Part shown: positions 28,072-38,952 of the stretch, piece after piece | Layout of the letters: every line of letters begins with the position of its first letter | Numbering within the stretch: position 1 is the first letter of the stretch | The notes under the pieces: generated by a model | What the model saw: only the letters and a program-made list of their open reading frames with translations | Database searches by the model: none | Told to the model about the DNA's origin: nothing | Made by a program: the position numbers and the translations under genes | DNA from: Pinus tabuliformis | Taxonomy: Eukaryota; Streptophyta; Pinopsida; Pinales; Pinaceae | Length of the DNA stretch: 64,000 nucleotides | NCBI GenBank assembly: GCA_031772625.1 | Contig: CM062815.1 | Span: forward strand, 915,770,979-915,834,978 | Direction: 5' to 3'

Positions 28072-30200
28072 TGGATCTAAAAACTTCGAGGATAGTTCCT
28101 ATCTCATGTCAACCTCGTTAAAAATTGAAATAAAGAGTCAAGAGGATAGTTCTTTACTGTATCAACCTCATTAAAAAATGAACCGAACCGCTGGAGTCTA
28201 GGGGGCATGCGCCTCATTTGCATTATTATGTTGGGGGCATGCAAACTTATCATCGAGCAGTTTTACCGCGGAATTTATGCTCGTTAAAAAAATAGAAAAG
28301 CGAGATCCGAGCAGTTTTAGCACATAGTTCATGCTCGTTAAAAAATAAACATAAGATTGAGCAGTGTTTTCGCGCATTCAAGCTCGTTAAAAAATGAACC
28401 CATACCGGTAAATAACCATTGTGATCGTAAATTCATTAGCCATAAAAAGCCTTGGTCGTGTTTTGCACCTGCCACCTCCATTTCATTTGGCCAATCGTTC
28501 ACCTCCATATGATTGTTTACCTATTTTGAGGAATAGCTGCGAAGAGTGATTTCACCTAGCCATCCTTGTGACACTGCCGTGATTGGAAAATTCCAACCTA
28601 TACCTGGAATCTGCTGCTATCCCTGTTTATCACTCGTTCCTCAAAAGACGAGTCTTCTTTGAGCTCTTTTCTCCTGACTCATAAAATATGAAAAGTTTGT
28701 CGAGTTTTGGCCTTCCAGCTCGTTAAAGTGACCGAAAGAGCTATCCCTCTTCTAGATTTTAATCTTTTTGGACCTGAGGGATTATTACACAAAAAGGTCG
28801 AGCGCTTGTTTTATTCGGCTCGTTAAAATTATCGAAAACTCATCCCTTCTGTATTGTTTTATACTTTTTCAAACTTAAGGGATTAGATGACGAAAAAGGA
28901 ATTTTGGAGTTAACTTTCTGTATCTTTTCAGACTCTCTAAAAATGAAAAGGACCGAGTTTTCCTTGTCGTTAGACTCGTTAAAATGATTAAATAGCGACA
29001 AACTTGTCTTTAGACAAGAACGAGTTTCCCTATCGCTAAGCTCGTTAAAACATAGCGATGGGCTTGCCCGAAGGGCAGGTTATAGAACAAGCATATGTTA
29101 TCCTCCTCAAGCTTGACAAAAATAAAGAGGTACTGGTCAGAAATGACTGGGGAAAAATTGGGAGAACCTCAAAGCTTTAATGGTAGCAAGTCTCTCTTGA
29201 ACATGACACTTTGTCCTCCGTATCACATCGGGTTGGGTTGTTTCATTCACCGGTCTCATCACCATGGTCTTCGCCAAACCATCCACATTTGGGGTAATGC
29301 TACCGATCCATCACATCAGTGTCGTTATATGTTCAAGAGATGTTGTTCAGAAAGAGTCAACCGTGTCCCATCCACTGCCATACATTATCCTTCATCCACC
29401 CATGATCGCCACCCTGAATCATATTTCACAGATTGTTTTCACCTCCACTAAAATCATTAGCTTCGTTCCGTGTCAGTGATGTGGGATTCATTAAGGCCCT
29501 CCTTTGACGGATCGCTTCTTGTCAACTTCAGCTCATTATCCAAGAAGTTGATCTAGGAACACCCCCCTCAGTACTTTGAAGCTTGCATGCCTCAATGGCA
29601 AGTTTCTCACTTCCGGCGACAGGTATACATCAATGACCTTCGACCAGAAGATTTTGCGTGGTGTTCGACGCCAAGTCCTATATTCACACCACGTGAATTG
29701 TACTACAGTACCTTGAGGGTCATTATCATTATCGGTGATTCCTCTCGCGCTTGTTAACGGTTTACATTATTGACCGGTAATCAAGCGATGTCTTTCCATG
29801 TTCGACTTCTGCGCAATTCTCACATGGATCCACTTGTACTTAGAGTGAAGATCGAACGAGTTTTAAAGACCCCGGATCTAGTTTCATCCATCTGGGCTGC
29901 GATATATATTCAGGAAACATAAAGACATTTGACATGTACATCATTGCAGCAGATGATCATCCTACTCAAAGGATGATAATTTCAGCAGAGAATTATCAGT
30001 CTCTCATCAGACGATCGTCTGTTATATGTACCAAAATGAATTTATAAAGTTGAGCATGGGAATGCCCGCCTCAGCTAGATCATGAAAGCAGAATGAAAAA
30101 TAATGTATTGTATTGTATTTTATTACAGGTCACCTCTCAGCGATTGAATGAACTTCGGATCCTCCTGATAAAGCATTTCACCCGATAAACGACCTCATAC
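28072..30200 (+). other. 3' non-coding region of E2 with hairpin array
   Basis: Same block as in E1. Stems include CGAGG/CCTCG at 28087-28117, two successive CGAGC/GCTCG modules (about 28254-28283 and 28308-28337, the first absent from E1), GAGC/GCTCG near 28355-28385, then the CGAGT/ACTCG, CGAGC/GCTCG and CCCTT/AAGGG modules to about 29045. A perfect 14-bp palindrome CAGACGATCGTCTG lies at 30008-30021. Confidence 0.75.
29095..29451 (+). CDS. 118-codon ORF of unknown function (E2 copy)
   Basis: ATG at 29095, same length and order as the E1 copy, with changes such as Leu to Arg (HRSHHHG) and Pro to Leu. It is uninterrupted. No recognised domain. Confidence 0.35.
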   Translation: MLSSSSLTKIKRYWSEMTGEKLGEPQSFNGSKSLLNMTLCPPYHIGLGCFIHRSHHHGLRQTIHIWGNATDPSHQCRYMFKRCCSERVNRVPSTAIHYPSSTHDRHPESYFTDCFHLH

Positions 30201-30213
30201 TTTAGGGGGCAAC
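30201..30213 (+). promoter_or_regulatory. Polypurine tract of E2
   Basis: TTTAGGGGGCAAC directly before LTR L3. Confidence 0.8.
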
Positions 30214-30670
30214 TGTTATAGAAATTTGTGTTCCTTACAGCATGAAGCATGAAATGTCAATAATCTGAGGGATCCAAAGTCCCTAAACATGTTGTTCCTA
30301 CCCCTAGAGGAACAAGGTCAGCAAACCACAGCACTAAATATCAGTTCTCCACCTGAAAACACTCAAAACCAAGCTAATTTTGGATCATGTCAGCTGCTCC
30401 ACTGAGCATCTGCGTTGAATGTCAACTGCTCCACTCTATACTTGCGCTGAATGTCAAAAGCAATGAAGGCTACCTGCGTTGGGCGAGATTGGCCAAGTGG
30501 CACAGTCATTCCTCAATGTGTCAAATGCCCAGGAAGCTTCCAAAATGACACTTGGATCAGGGAATTCGCCTTGTGATGAGTAAGAGGATCTAGATCTCCA
30601 AGTGGAAGCAAGAAACTCCAAGTGGACTCAAGAACTGAAGTATAACTGAAGTGGGAGAGGACACTAGTCA
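30214..30670 (+). repeat. LTR L3 (family R), truncated 3' LTR of E2
   Basis: 457 bp from TGTTATAGAAATTTG to GGACACTAGTCA. It then meets the 3' end of an LTR in the opposite orientation (L4). The lost part includes TATA, R and U5. Confidence 0.9.
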
Positions 30671-31710
30671 ACAGAATGACCCTATCCCACTCTAAGGGTG
30701 ATAGTACCTCAGCAACAACCAAATGCAAAGCTATTCAAAATTACTTCTTTATGAGATGTAAGAGAGAGGAGAAAGAGCTCCACTAACCGTTATATTCCGC
30801 TAATGATTGATCCAATCTTCCCTCTTTGCTGCTTGCTCCCAGCTCCTTGCTCTTTCACTGGCCCAACTACACAAATATCCTGCAAAAGCACAAGAAAGGG
30901 AAACTACAAGAAGCATACATCCATAATTGATTCAAGGATTAGAATAAATCAAATATACAAGTATCAATACGCCACAAAGACACATGCATATAGAAGAACC
31001 TCAAATGCTTTATTAATTTAAGAAGTAAAGTTCTGAGAGTGTTACAACCATAGGAGGCCCAATCCAGCAACACCTCCCAGCAGAAATAAATCTCCTCTTC
31101 ACCTCCTTCAAGAAAATCACCCAATAGTTCTATACTCAAACCAACAGCACTTCCTTACCTTCACAAGATTCCAGCCTCCATAGACCTCATGAGAGAGCTC
31201 TATATATAGGAGTTTTGGAGAAAGGATGAGTCAGCTTGAGCTTGGCATGGAGCTGACTAGTGTCCTCTCCCACTTCAGTTATTCTTCAGTTCTTGAGTCC
31301 ACTTGGAGTTTCTTGCTTCCACTTGGAGATCTAGATCCTCTTACTCATCACGAGGCAAATTCCCTGATCCAAGTGTCATTTTGGAAGCTTCCTGGGCATT
31401 TGACACCTTGCAGAATGACTGTGCCACTTGGCCAATCTCGCCCAGCGCAGGTAGCCTTCATTAGAGTTGACATTCAGCGCAGGTACAGAGTGGAGCAGTT
31501 GATATTCAGCACAGATGCTCAGTGGAGCAGTTGACATGATCCAGAATTAGCTTGTTTTTGAGTGTTTTCAGGTGGAGAACTGATATTTAGTGCTGTGGTT
31601 TGCTGACCTTGTTCCTCTAGGGGTAGGAACAACATGTTTGGGGACTTTGGATCCCTCAGATTATTGACATTTCATGCTTCATGTTGTTAGGCACAAAAAT
31701 GTCTATAACA
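30671..31710 (-). repeat. LTR L4 (family R), 3' LTR of inverted element E3
   Basis: Read on the minus strand it runs TGTTATAGACATTTTTGTGCC (at 31710) to GGGTCATTCTGT and lacks about 24 terminal bases. It is flanked on its U3 side by a PPT. Confidence 0.93.
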
Positions 31711-31723
31711 GTTGCCCCCTAAA
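31711..31723 (-). promoter_or_regulatory. Polypurine tract of E3
   Basis: GTTGCCCCCTAAA on the plus strand, i.e. TTTAGGGGGCAAC on the minus strand, adjacent to L4. Confidence 0.8.
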
Positions 31724-32535
31724 ATATGAGGTCGTTTATCGGGTGAAATGCTTTATCAGGAGGATCCGAAGTTCATTCAATCGCTGAGAGGTGACCTGTA
31801 ATAAAATACAATACAATACATTATGATTCATTCTGCTTTCATGATCTAGCTGAGGCGGGCATTCCCATGCTCAGCTTTATAAATTCATTTTGGTACATAG
31901 AACAGACGATCGTCTGATGGTAGACTGATAACTCTGCTGAAATTATCATCCTTTGAGTAGGATGATCATCTGCTGCAATGATGTACATATCAAATGTCTT
32001 TATATCCTGAATATATTTCGCAGCCCAGATGGATGAAACTAGATCCAGGGTCTTCAAACTCGTTCGATCTTCACTCTAAGTACAAGTCGATCCATGTGAG
32101 AATTGCGCTGAAGTCGAACATGGAAAGACATCGCTTGATTACCGGTCAATGATGAAAATCGTTAACAAGCGCGAGAGGAATCACCAATAATGACAATGAC
32201 CCTCAAGGTACTGCAGTACAATTCACGTGGTGTGAATAAAGGACTTGGCGTCGAACACCACGCAAAATCTTCTGGTCGAAGGTCATTGATGTATACCTGT
32301 CGCCGGAAGTGAGAAACTTGCCATTGAGGCATGCAAGCTTCAAAGTACTGAGGGGGTTGTTCCTAGATCAACTTCTTGGATATTGAGCTGAAGTTGACAA
32401 GAAGCGATCTGTCAAAGGAGGGCCATAATGAATCCCACATCAGTGACACGGAACAGAGCTAAGGATTTTAATGGAGGTGAAAACAATCTGTGAAATATGA
32501 TTCAGGGTGGCGATCATGTGGAAGTAATCTGAGGT
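31724..32535 (-). other. 3' region of E3, shortened
   Basis: Minus-strand equivalent of the family 3' region. It begins only at 'CATGATCGCCACCCTGAATC' (near 32520), so the hairpin array and most of the 118-codon ORF are missing. It contains the palindrome CAGACGATCGTCTG at 31903-31916. Upstream of it the PMD-like gene fragment is joined directly. Confidence 0.75.
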
Positions 32536-32570
32536 TGACCAGCATGCCTAGACATGTGTTCGACCCACCT

Positions 32571-33251
32571 CTACATGCGTGGCTCGGTCGGAGAAGGCAA
32601 GTCGAGTATGATGTACTGAGGCTGCATCAGTGGGATTTTCTCCAAGGCAAAGGCAGTCAGAATAGAACCGAATCCAAAGTTCTTTAGCTTCCCGTCCTTT
32701 ACCTTGGTCAATTGACTTTTCATCTGAACAAGTACTGCATCACACCAGTTGAATACTTTCAGTTGGAGACACTCCAAGGCATGCTGCATATAAGACCTGT
32801 GGGCAACATGTAGAGTTGCACTGCTGGCCATCCTACCAATAGTGAACAGAATGGACCTGAGAGCCCGATCAGTAATCTCACGGATAACAATCTTGCCGTC
32901 TCTGCTCGGCTGAGAACCTTCCCTGCAATACTGGCGGACATAATCTCTGGTGGAATCAGTCCCCCGGGCCGTACCTGACAAGGAAATGGGGGCACCTCTT
33001 CTTGACAGTCCAGTCAAGAAGTACATGTCCTCTATGGTCAAGGGGATGGCCTTTCCCCTAATCTAGAACACTTGGTTAACAGGATCCTAGGCATCAAGCA
33101 TATACTGCAGTAAAGAAATCTGTGCTCTCATGCTAGAGATACGGAAGAACTTCAGCAGGCCACAGTTCCGCAGCGCGTTCACCATGACCAGATCGTGGAG
33201 GGCAATCATGTCCTCCTCTTCATGTTCTCGTTCTCGCCATGTAAGGGACAT
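32571..33251 (-). pseudogene. Plant-mobile-domain-like (PMD-like) ORF fragment carried by E3
   Basis: It starts MSLTWREREHEEEDMIAL at 33251. It continues through VNALRNCGLLKFFRISSMRAQ, then a W-D-P...F segment and PLTIEDMYFLTGLSRRG. That arrangement (W.P....F....G...TLED...L.GL...G) is what I know from plant mobile domains (MAIN/MAIL1 type), which occur both in host genes and in transposons. Two in-frame stops (TGG to TAG near 33087, CAG to TAG near 33070) break it; the E6 copy has the sense codons. From 33041 it is open for 156 codons to 32571. The family assignment is by pattern memory only. Confidence 0.6.
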
Positions 33252-33266
33252 TTTGTTCAAATTTCC

Positions 33267-33569
33267 CTGCAAAGCAAACAAGAGAAGGAGTAAGTTCCTG
33301 ATTTTGATGAAAAACTGGCGGAAAAATCATCAAAAAATTACCTTAAAAACTCAGTTTTTTTGAGCCCAGCGCAGGCAGAGAGTCTCCCACTTGCGCTGAG
33401 GGTCAGGCTGCCTTAAGGCAGCTTGACCTTCAGGGCAGGTTTCGAAAGGGGAACCTGCGCTAAAACTAGGGCGATTTTGCAAAACCCCTGGGGCTCAGAA
33501 ATACTGGAAAACAGGCCTAAAACAGAGAAATGAAACCATGAAAAGAAAGAGCTAGGGTTTAGCTCCTAC
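33267..33569 (-). other. Putative intron upstream of the E3 PMD-like ORF
   Basis: On the minus strand CTGGACCAG|GTAGGAGC (donor, 33570/33569) and TTGCTTTGCAG|GGAAATTTG (acceptor, 33267/33266) bound a 303-bp, pyrimidine-rich-ended segment. The exon upstream would be untranslated because any ATG there meets a stop soon after the join. Inside lies a 50-nt inverted repeat at 33390-33439. Confidence 0.5.
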
Positions 33570-33883
33570 CTGGTCCAGACGGCGCCGAAAATCATCCGCA
33601 GAATCTCCCGGAATCAGATGGTGAAAATCAAGGGGGAAGAGGCACCTCCAGAGCTCCAACAAACCAAATGCAAATGAAATGGTAAATGAGAGGTAAAAAC
33701 ACCTTTTAATGGCTTTTTACGTAGTTCAAAGTGAAATATTAGGGTTATAATCTCATTTTCATGCAAATATTATTCATTTCTAACAAAGTTTGTTGCAGCA
33801 ATTGAAAATGCAGTACTATACTTGAAAAGAGAAAATCTAGTAATGGTAAAAAATCAAAATTTGACTTTGTGTTTTGGCCTTTT
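33570..33883 (-). other. Segment upstream of the PMD-like gene in E3
   Basis: The part 33570-33660 (minus) may be a 5' untranslated exon: GC-richer, ending TCTGGACCAG at the donor. 33661-33883 is AT-rich and matches nothing else in the window. It may be the captured promoter side of the gene. Confidence 0.4.
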
Positions 33884-34503
33884 TCACTTTTTAAGAGTCG
33901 AGAAAAAGTTAAAGATGACTCTAGTCTCCTTCGATGTTTTAACGAGCTCGAAGTGACAAATGCTCGGATGGACTTTTTCAGTTATAGAGTTTGAAAAAGG
34001 CCAAAAGAAACTGCTCTGGAGTTCTAGGCGAAGGGTGTGCCAAACTTTTCGCAAAACCACAGAATACGTTTTACGGTACGGGTGGTCGATCTTCGTGAAT
34101 GCTGTGTTCACTGCATTGCGATCAGTAGGGCGGCCGACACGGTTCCTATGGATAAAGGCTTTGTTCCTATAGGGGTCTCCCAATATATACGCGATGGTAC
34201 GTGGGAGCACAAGTCCGTATTGATACTTATCGCTTCACCGTGGAGGAATCACCCAACCACTCAACGCTAAGATATCATGTTTAACGACGCCGGAACACGT
34301 CTCTAGCTTAGACCTCTATGTGTTTGCGTTATGTTTCAATGCGTTGTTATGTAAATTCAATTTATTTTAAGGTTGATCTTGTTTAGCAGTTTGCCTTTAT
34401 GGATCACCACGAGATGTGTAGTAACACTCCTAAATGCAGTCTAAGATGATAAGCAAGCTTTTCAATCTTTCAACTTTGAAAATCTTAACTACTGAGGGAA
34501 AAG
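33884..34503 (-). other. Inverted leader of E3
   Basis: Minus-strand copy of the family leader end, equivalent to about 41000-41630 of E5, including the CGAGC/GCTCG-type and GAGTC/GACTC stems. At 34503 it abuts plus-strand gag of E4 (GAACTTCTTGCCTCAG), so this is an inversion breakpoint. The expected 5' LTR of E3 is missing. Confidence 0.8.
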
Positions 34504-35716
34504 AACTTCTTGCCTCAGAAGTAAATGCCATGTCGACCGACAAGGGCAAACAACTGAAGCAACCAGGGGGCAAGAAGAAAAATAAAGGGAGAAAAAGGAA
34601 ACCCCCGACAGGGTGTCATATATGCAATGAGGATCATTGGACGAAAGATTCTCCACATATAGCTGAAGTTAAGAAACTCTTTAAGAGTTCAAAAACCCCA
34701 GCAGTATTGACTGATCCGTTTCCCAACCCAGGTCAAAATCTGGTTGCTAATCAAAATGCTTCCCGATCCCAAGTGCTTATGTTGTCTGTCTCGAAGCAGC
34801 AAAATGATGCTTTGACAAGGAATAAAGATTACGGGAATCCAAAGTTGTCGAACGACAAGGTTAATGAACGACCTAGTAGTTCAACAACAACTTTGACCTA
34901 AGTTGTGCCACCCATCGTTCCTGAGCCAATGATAAAGTCGCCAAAGGGAGTAGTACACAAATCGACATTTAATCCTCGTGCCAAAGGAGCACAGAATTAT
35001 AATATAGTAGAGGACCTGGCCCAATCGCCGTCCACTATGTCGACACTTGACGTACCACAAAATTGCCCCTCCCAAGAGCAAGCTTTATTATCCGCAATAG
35101 GTGGGATTGGCCCAATGCCTTTGATCATAAGGGATATGACCCTAAGTTACCAGCTCAACTAGCTTTCCTTATTCAAGTGAAAGCCCTCAACAAAACTGTT
35201 CATCGAACAATTATTGATGAGGGGGCATCTACATGTCTTATGTCGATAAGTTGCTAGAAAGATTTAGGCTCACCACCCTTGTCAAAAACGTCAACGATGT
35301 TAAAAGCATTTGATGGACGATCATACACTCCATACGGGATTTTAAGTAACTTGCAAGTTGAACTGGGGGGCTAAACAGTAGAAGTTGATGTTGAAGTAAT
35401 CGACGGAAACCTCGATTACAACATCCTACTGGGAAGGCCCTGGATATACGCCATGGCCGCAGTTGTGTCGACCTACTTGAGGAAGATTGCATTTCCCTTT
35501 CAAGGAAGAATTATAGTCGTCGACCAACAAAATTTCCTCCCCGACAGTTCACAAGTTACAGGAAGCATTCCAATGATCCAGGGAAGCAATCATTTGCTTC
35601 AAAATATCGGAGTAATTTTCCTAAAAGACCCCACTTTAATGGGTACTTTTGCCCTACCGCCTCCGAGTAATCTGGCGGAAATGGCCACAGTGGAATATGA
35701 AACCTTCCATTTCTAA
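34504..35716 (+). pseudogene. gag (C-terminal)-protease remnant of E4
   Basis: It begins inside gag after the capsid region. The zinc knuckle is altered (CHICNEDHWTKDS: last Cys to Ser), followed by the linker and protease with IIDEGAST near 35210-35235. Breaks include GAA to TAA near 34899, a 13-base loss after 'GGGATTGGCCCAATG' (35101-35117) with frameshift, TGG to TAG near 35255 and a stop at about 35373 (GGCTAAACA). It ends VEYETFHF stop at 35716 like E1 and E5. Confidence 0.88.
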
Positions 35717-37869
35717 TGGATCTAAAAGTCAAGGATAGTTCCTATCTCATGTCAACCTCGTTAAAAAATGAAAAGTCGAGGATAGTTCCTATCTCATGTC
35801 AACCTCGTTAAAAAATGAAGAGTCGAGGATAGTTCCTATTTTGTGTCAACCTCATTAAAAAATGAAACAAATCCCCGAGGTAAACCTTCATTCCAATCAC
35901 CGAATTGAATACAATAAAGCTTGGGGGGCATGCACCTCGATTTGCATTATTATGCTGGGGGCATGCAAACTTATCATCCGAGCAGTTTTAGCACATAGTT
36001 CATGCTCGTTAAAAAATAAACATAAGATTGAGCAGTGTTTTGGCGCATTCAAGCTCTTTAAAAAATGAACCCAGTACCGGTAAATAACCATTGTGATCGT
36101 AAATTTATTAGCCATAAAAAGCCTTGGTCATGTTTTGCACCTGCCACCTCCATTTCACTTGGCCAATCATTCACCTCCATATGATTGTTTACCCATTTTG
36201 AGGAACAGCTGCGAAGAGTGATTTCACCTAGCCATCCTTGTGACACTGCCGTGATTGGAAAATTCCAACCTGTACCTGGAATCTGCTGCTATCCCTGTTT
36301 ATCACTCGTTCCTCAAAAGACGAGTCTTCTTTGAGCTCTTTTCTCCTGACTCGTAAAATATGAAAAGTTTGCCGAGTTTTGGCCTTCTAGCTCGTTAAAG
36401 TGACCGAAAGAGCTATCCCTCCTCTAGATTTTAATCTTTTTGGACCTGAGGGATTATTACACAAAAAGTTCGAGCGCTTGTTTTATTCGGCTCGTTAAAA
36501 TTATCGAAAACTCATCCCTTCTGTATTGTTTTATACTTTTTCGGACTTAAGGGATTAGATGACGAAAAAGGAATTTTGGAGTTAACTTTCTGTACCTTTT
36601 CAGACTCTCTAAAAAAGAAAAGGACCGAGTTTTCCTTGTCGTTAGACTCGTTACACTGATTAAATAGCGACAAACTTGTCTTTAGACGAGAACGAGTTTC
36701 CCTATCACTAGGCTCGTTAAAACATAGCGATGGGCTTGCCCGAAGGGCAGGTTATAGAATAAGCATATGTTATCCTCCTCAAGCTTGACAAAAATAAAGA
36801 GGTACTGGTCAGAAATGACTGGGGAAAAATTGGGAGAACCTCAAAGCTTTAATGGTAGCAAGTCACTCTTGAACATGACACTTTGTCCTCCGTATCACAT
36901 CGGGTTGGGTTGTTTCATTCACCGGTCTCATCACCATGGTCCTCGCAAAACCATCCACATTAGGGGTAATGCTACCGATCCATCACATCAGTGTCGTTAT
37001 ATGTTCAAGAGATGTTGTTCAGAAAGAGTCAACCGTGTCCCATCCACTGCCATACATTATCCTTCATCCACCCATGATCGCCACCCTGAATCATATTTCA
37101 CAGATTGTTTTCACCTCCATTAAAATCCTTAGCTCCGTTCCGTGTCACTGATGTGGGATTCATTATGGCCCTCCTTTGATGGATCGCTTCTTGTCGACTT
37201 CAGCTCATTATCCAAGAAGTTGATCTAGGAACAACCCCCTCAGTACTTTGAAGCTTGCATGCCTCAATGGAAAGTTTCTCACTTCTGGCGACAGGTATAC
37301 ATCAATGACCTTCGACCAGAAGATTTTGCGTGGTGTTCGACGCCAAGTCCTTTATTCACACCACGTGAATTGTACTGCAGTACCTTGAGGGTGATTGTCA
37401 TTATTGGTGATTCCTCTCGCGCTTGTTAACGGTTTTCATCATTGACCGGTAATCAAGCGATGTCTTTCCATGTTCGACTTCAGCGCAATTCTCACATGGA
37501 TCGACTTGTACTTAGAGTGAAGATCAAACGAGTTTGAAGACCCCGGATCTAGTTTCATCCATACGGGCTGCGATATATATTCAGGATATAAAGACATTTG
37601 ATATGTACATCATTGCAGCAGATGATCATCCTACTCAAAGGATGATAATTTCAGCAGAGAGTTATCAGTCTACCATCAGACGATCGTCTGTTCTATGTAC
37701 GAAAATGAATTTATAAAGCTAAGCATGGGAATGCCCGCCTCAGCTAGATCATGAAAGCAGAATGAATCATAATGTATTGTATTGTATTTTATTACAGGTC
37801 ACCTCTCAGCGATTGAATGAACTTCGGATCCTCCTGATAAAGCATTTCACCCGATAAACGACCTCATAT
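35717..37869 (+). other. 3' non-coding region of E4 with hairpin array
   Basis: Three 47-bp CGAGG/CCTCG units (about 35727-35865), then CGAGC/GCTCG near 35979-36009 and the rest of the array to about 36720. The palindrome CAGACGATCGTCTG is at 37677-37690. Confidence 0.75.
36767..37123 (+). CDS. 118-codon ORF of unknown function (E4 copy)
   Basis: Same ORF as at 7672, uninterrupted, with HHHGPRKTIHIRGN in place of PRQTIHIWGN. Confidence 0.35.
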   Translation: MLSSSSLTKIKRYWSEMTGEKLGEPQSFNGSKSLLNMTLCPPYHIGLGCFIHRSHHHGPRKTIHIRGNATDPSHQCRYMFKRCCSERVNRVPSTAIHYPSSTHDRHPESYFTDCFHLH

Positions 37870-37882
37870 TTTAGGGGGCAAC
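37870..37882 (+). promoter_or_regulatory. Polypurine tract of E4
   Basis: TTTAGGGGGCAAC directly before LTR L5. Confidence 0.8.
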
Positions 37883-38945
37883 TGTTATAGACATTTTTGT
37901 GCCTAACAGCATGAAGCATGAAATGTCAATAATCTAAGGGATCCAAAGTCCCCAAACATGTTGTTCCTACCCCTAGAGGAACAAGGTCAGCAAACCACAG
38001 CACTAAATATCAGTTCTCCACCTGAAAACACTCAAAAACAAGCTAATTCTGGATCATGTCAACTGCTCCACTGAGCATCTGCGCTGAATGTCAACTGCTC
38101 CACTCTGTACCTGCGCTGAATGTCAACTCTAATGAAGGCTACCTACGCTGGGCGAGATTGGCCAAGTGGCACAGTCATTCTACAAGGTGTCAAATGCCCA
38201 GGAAGCTTCCAAAATGACTCTTGGATCAGGGAATTCGCCTCGTGATGAGTAAGAGGACCTAGATATCCAAGTGGAAGCAAGAAACTCCAAGTGGACTCAA
38301 GAACTGAAGAATAACTGAAGTGGGAGAGGACACTAGTCAGCTCCATGCCAAGCTCAAGCTGACTCATCCTTTCTCCAAAACTCCTATATATAGAGCTCTC
38401 TCATGAGGTCTATGGAGGCTGGAATCTTGTGAAGGTAAGGAAGTGCTATTGGTTTGAGTATAGAACTATTGGGTGATTTGCTTGAAGGAGGTGAAGAGGA
38501 GATTTCTTTCTGCTGGGAGGTGTTGCTGGATTGGGCCTCTTATGGTTGTAACACTCTCAGAACTTTACTTCTTCCATTAATAAATCATTTGAGGTTCTTC
38601 TATATGCATGTGTCTTTGTGGCGTATTGATACTTGTATATTTGATTTATTCTAATCCTTGAATCAATTATGGATGTATGCTTCTTGTAGTTTCCCTTTCT
38701 TGTGCTTTTGCAGGATCTTTGTGTAGCTGGGCCAGTGAAAGAGCAAGGAGGTGGGAGCAAGCAGCAAAGAGGGAAGATTGGATCAATCATTAGCGTAAGA
38801 TAACGGTTAGTGGATCTCTTTCTCCTCTCTCTTACATCTCATAAAGAAGTAATTTTGAATAGCTTTGCATTCGGTTGTTGCTGAGGTACTATCACCCTTA
38901 GAGTGGGATAGGGTCATTCCGTATTGGATACTTTTCCCAACAACA
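37883..38945 (+). repeat. LTR L5 (family R), 3' LTR of E4
   Basis: 1063 bp, complete with both ends (TGTTATAG...CAACAACA). Only AATTAAC (38946-38952) separates it from L6. Confidence 0.95.
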
Positions 38946-38952
38946 AATTAAC

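Noticed and set aside
32571-33041. Intact host gene on the minus strand
   Set aside because: It looked like a gene at first, but upstream in-frame stops, direct joining to the element 3' region, and a second copy inside E6 show it is a captured fragment.
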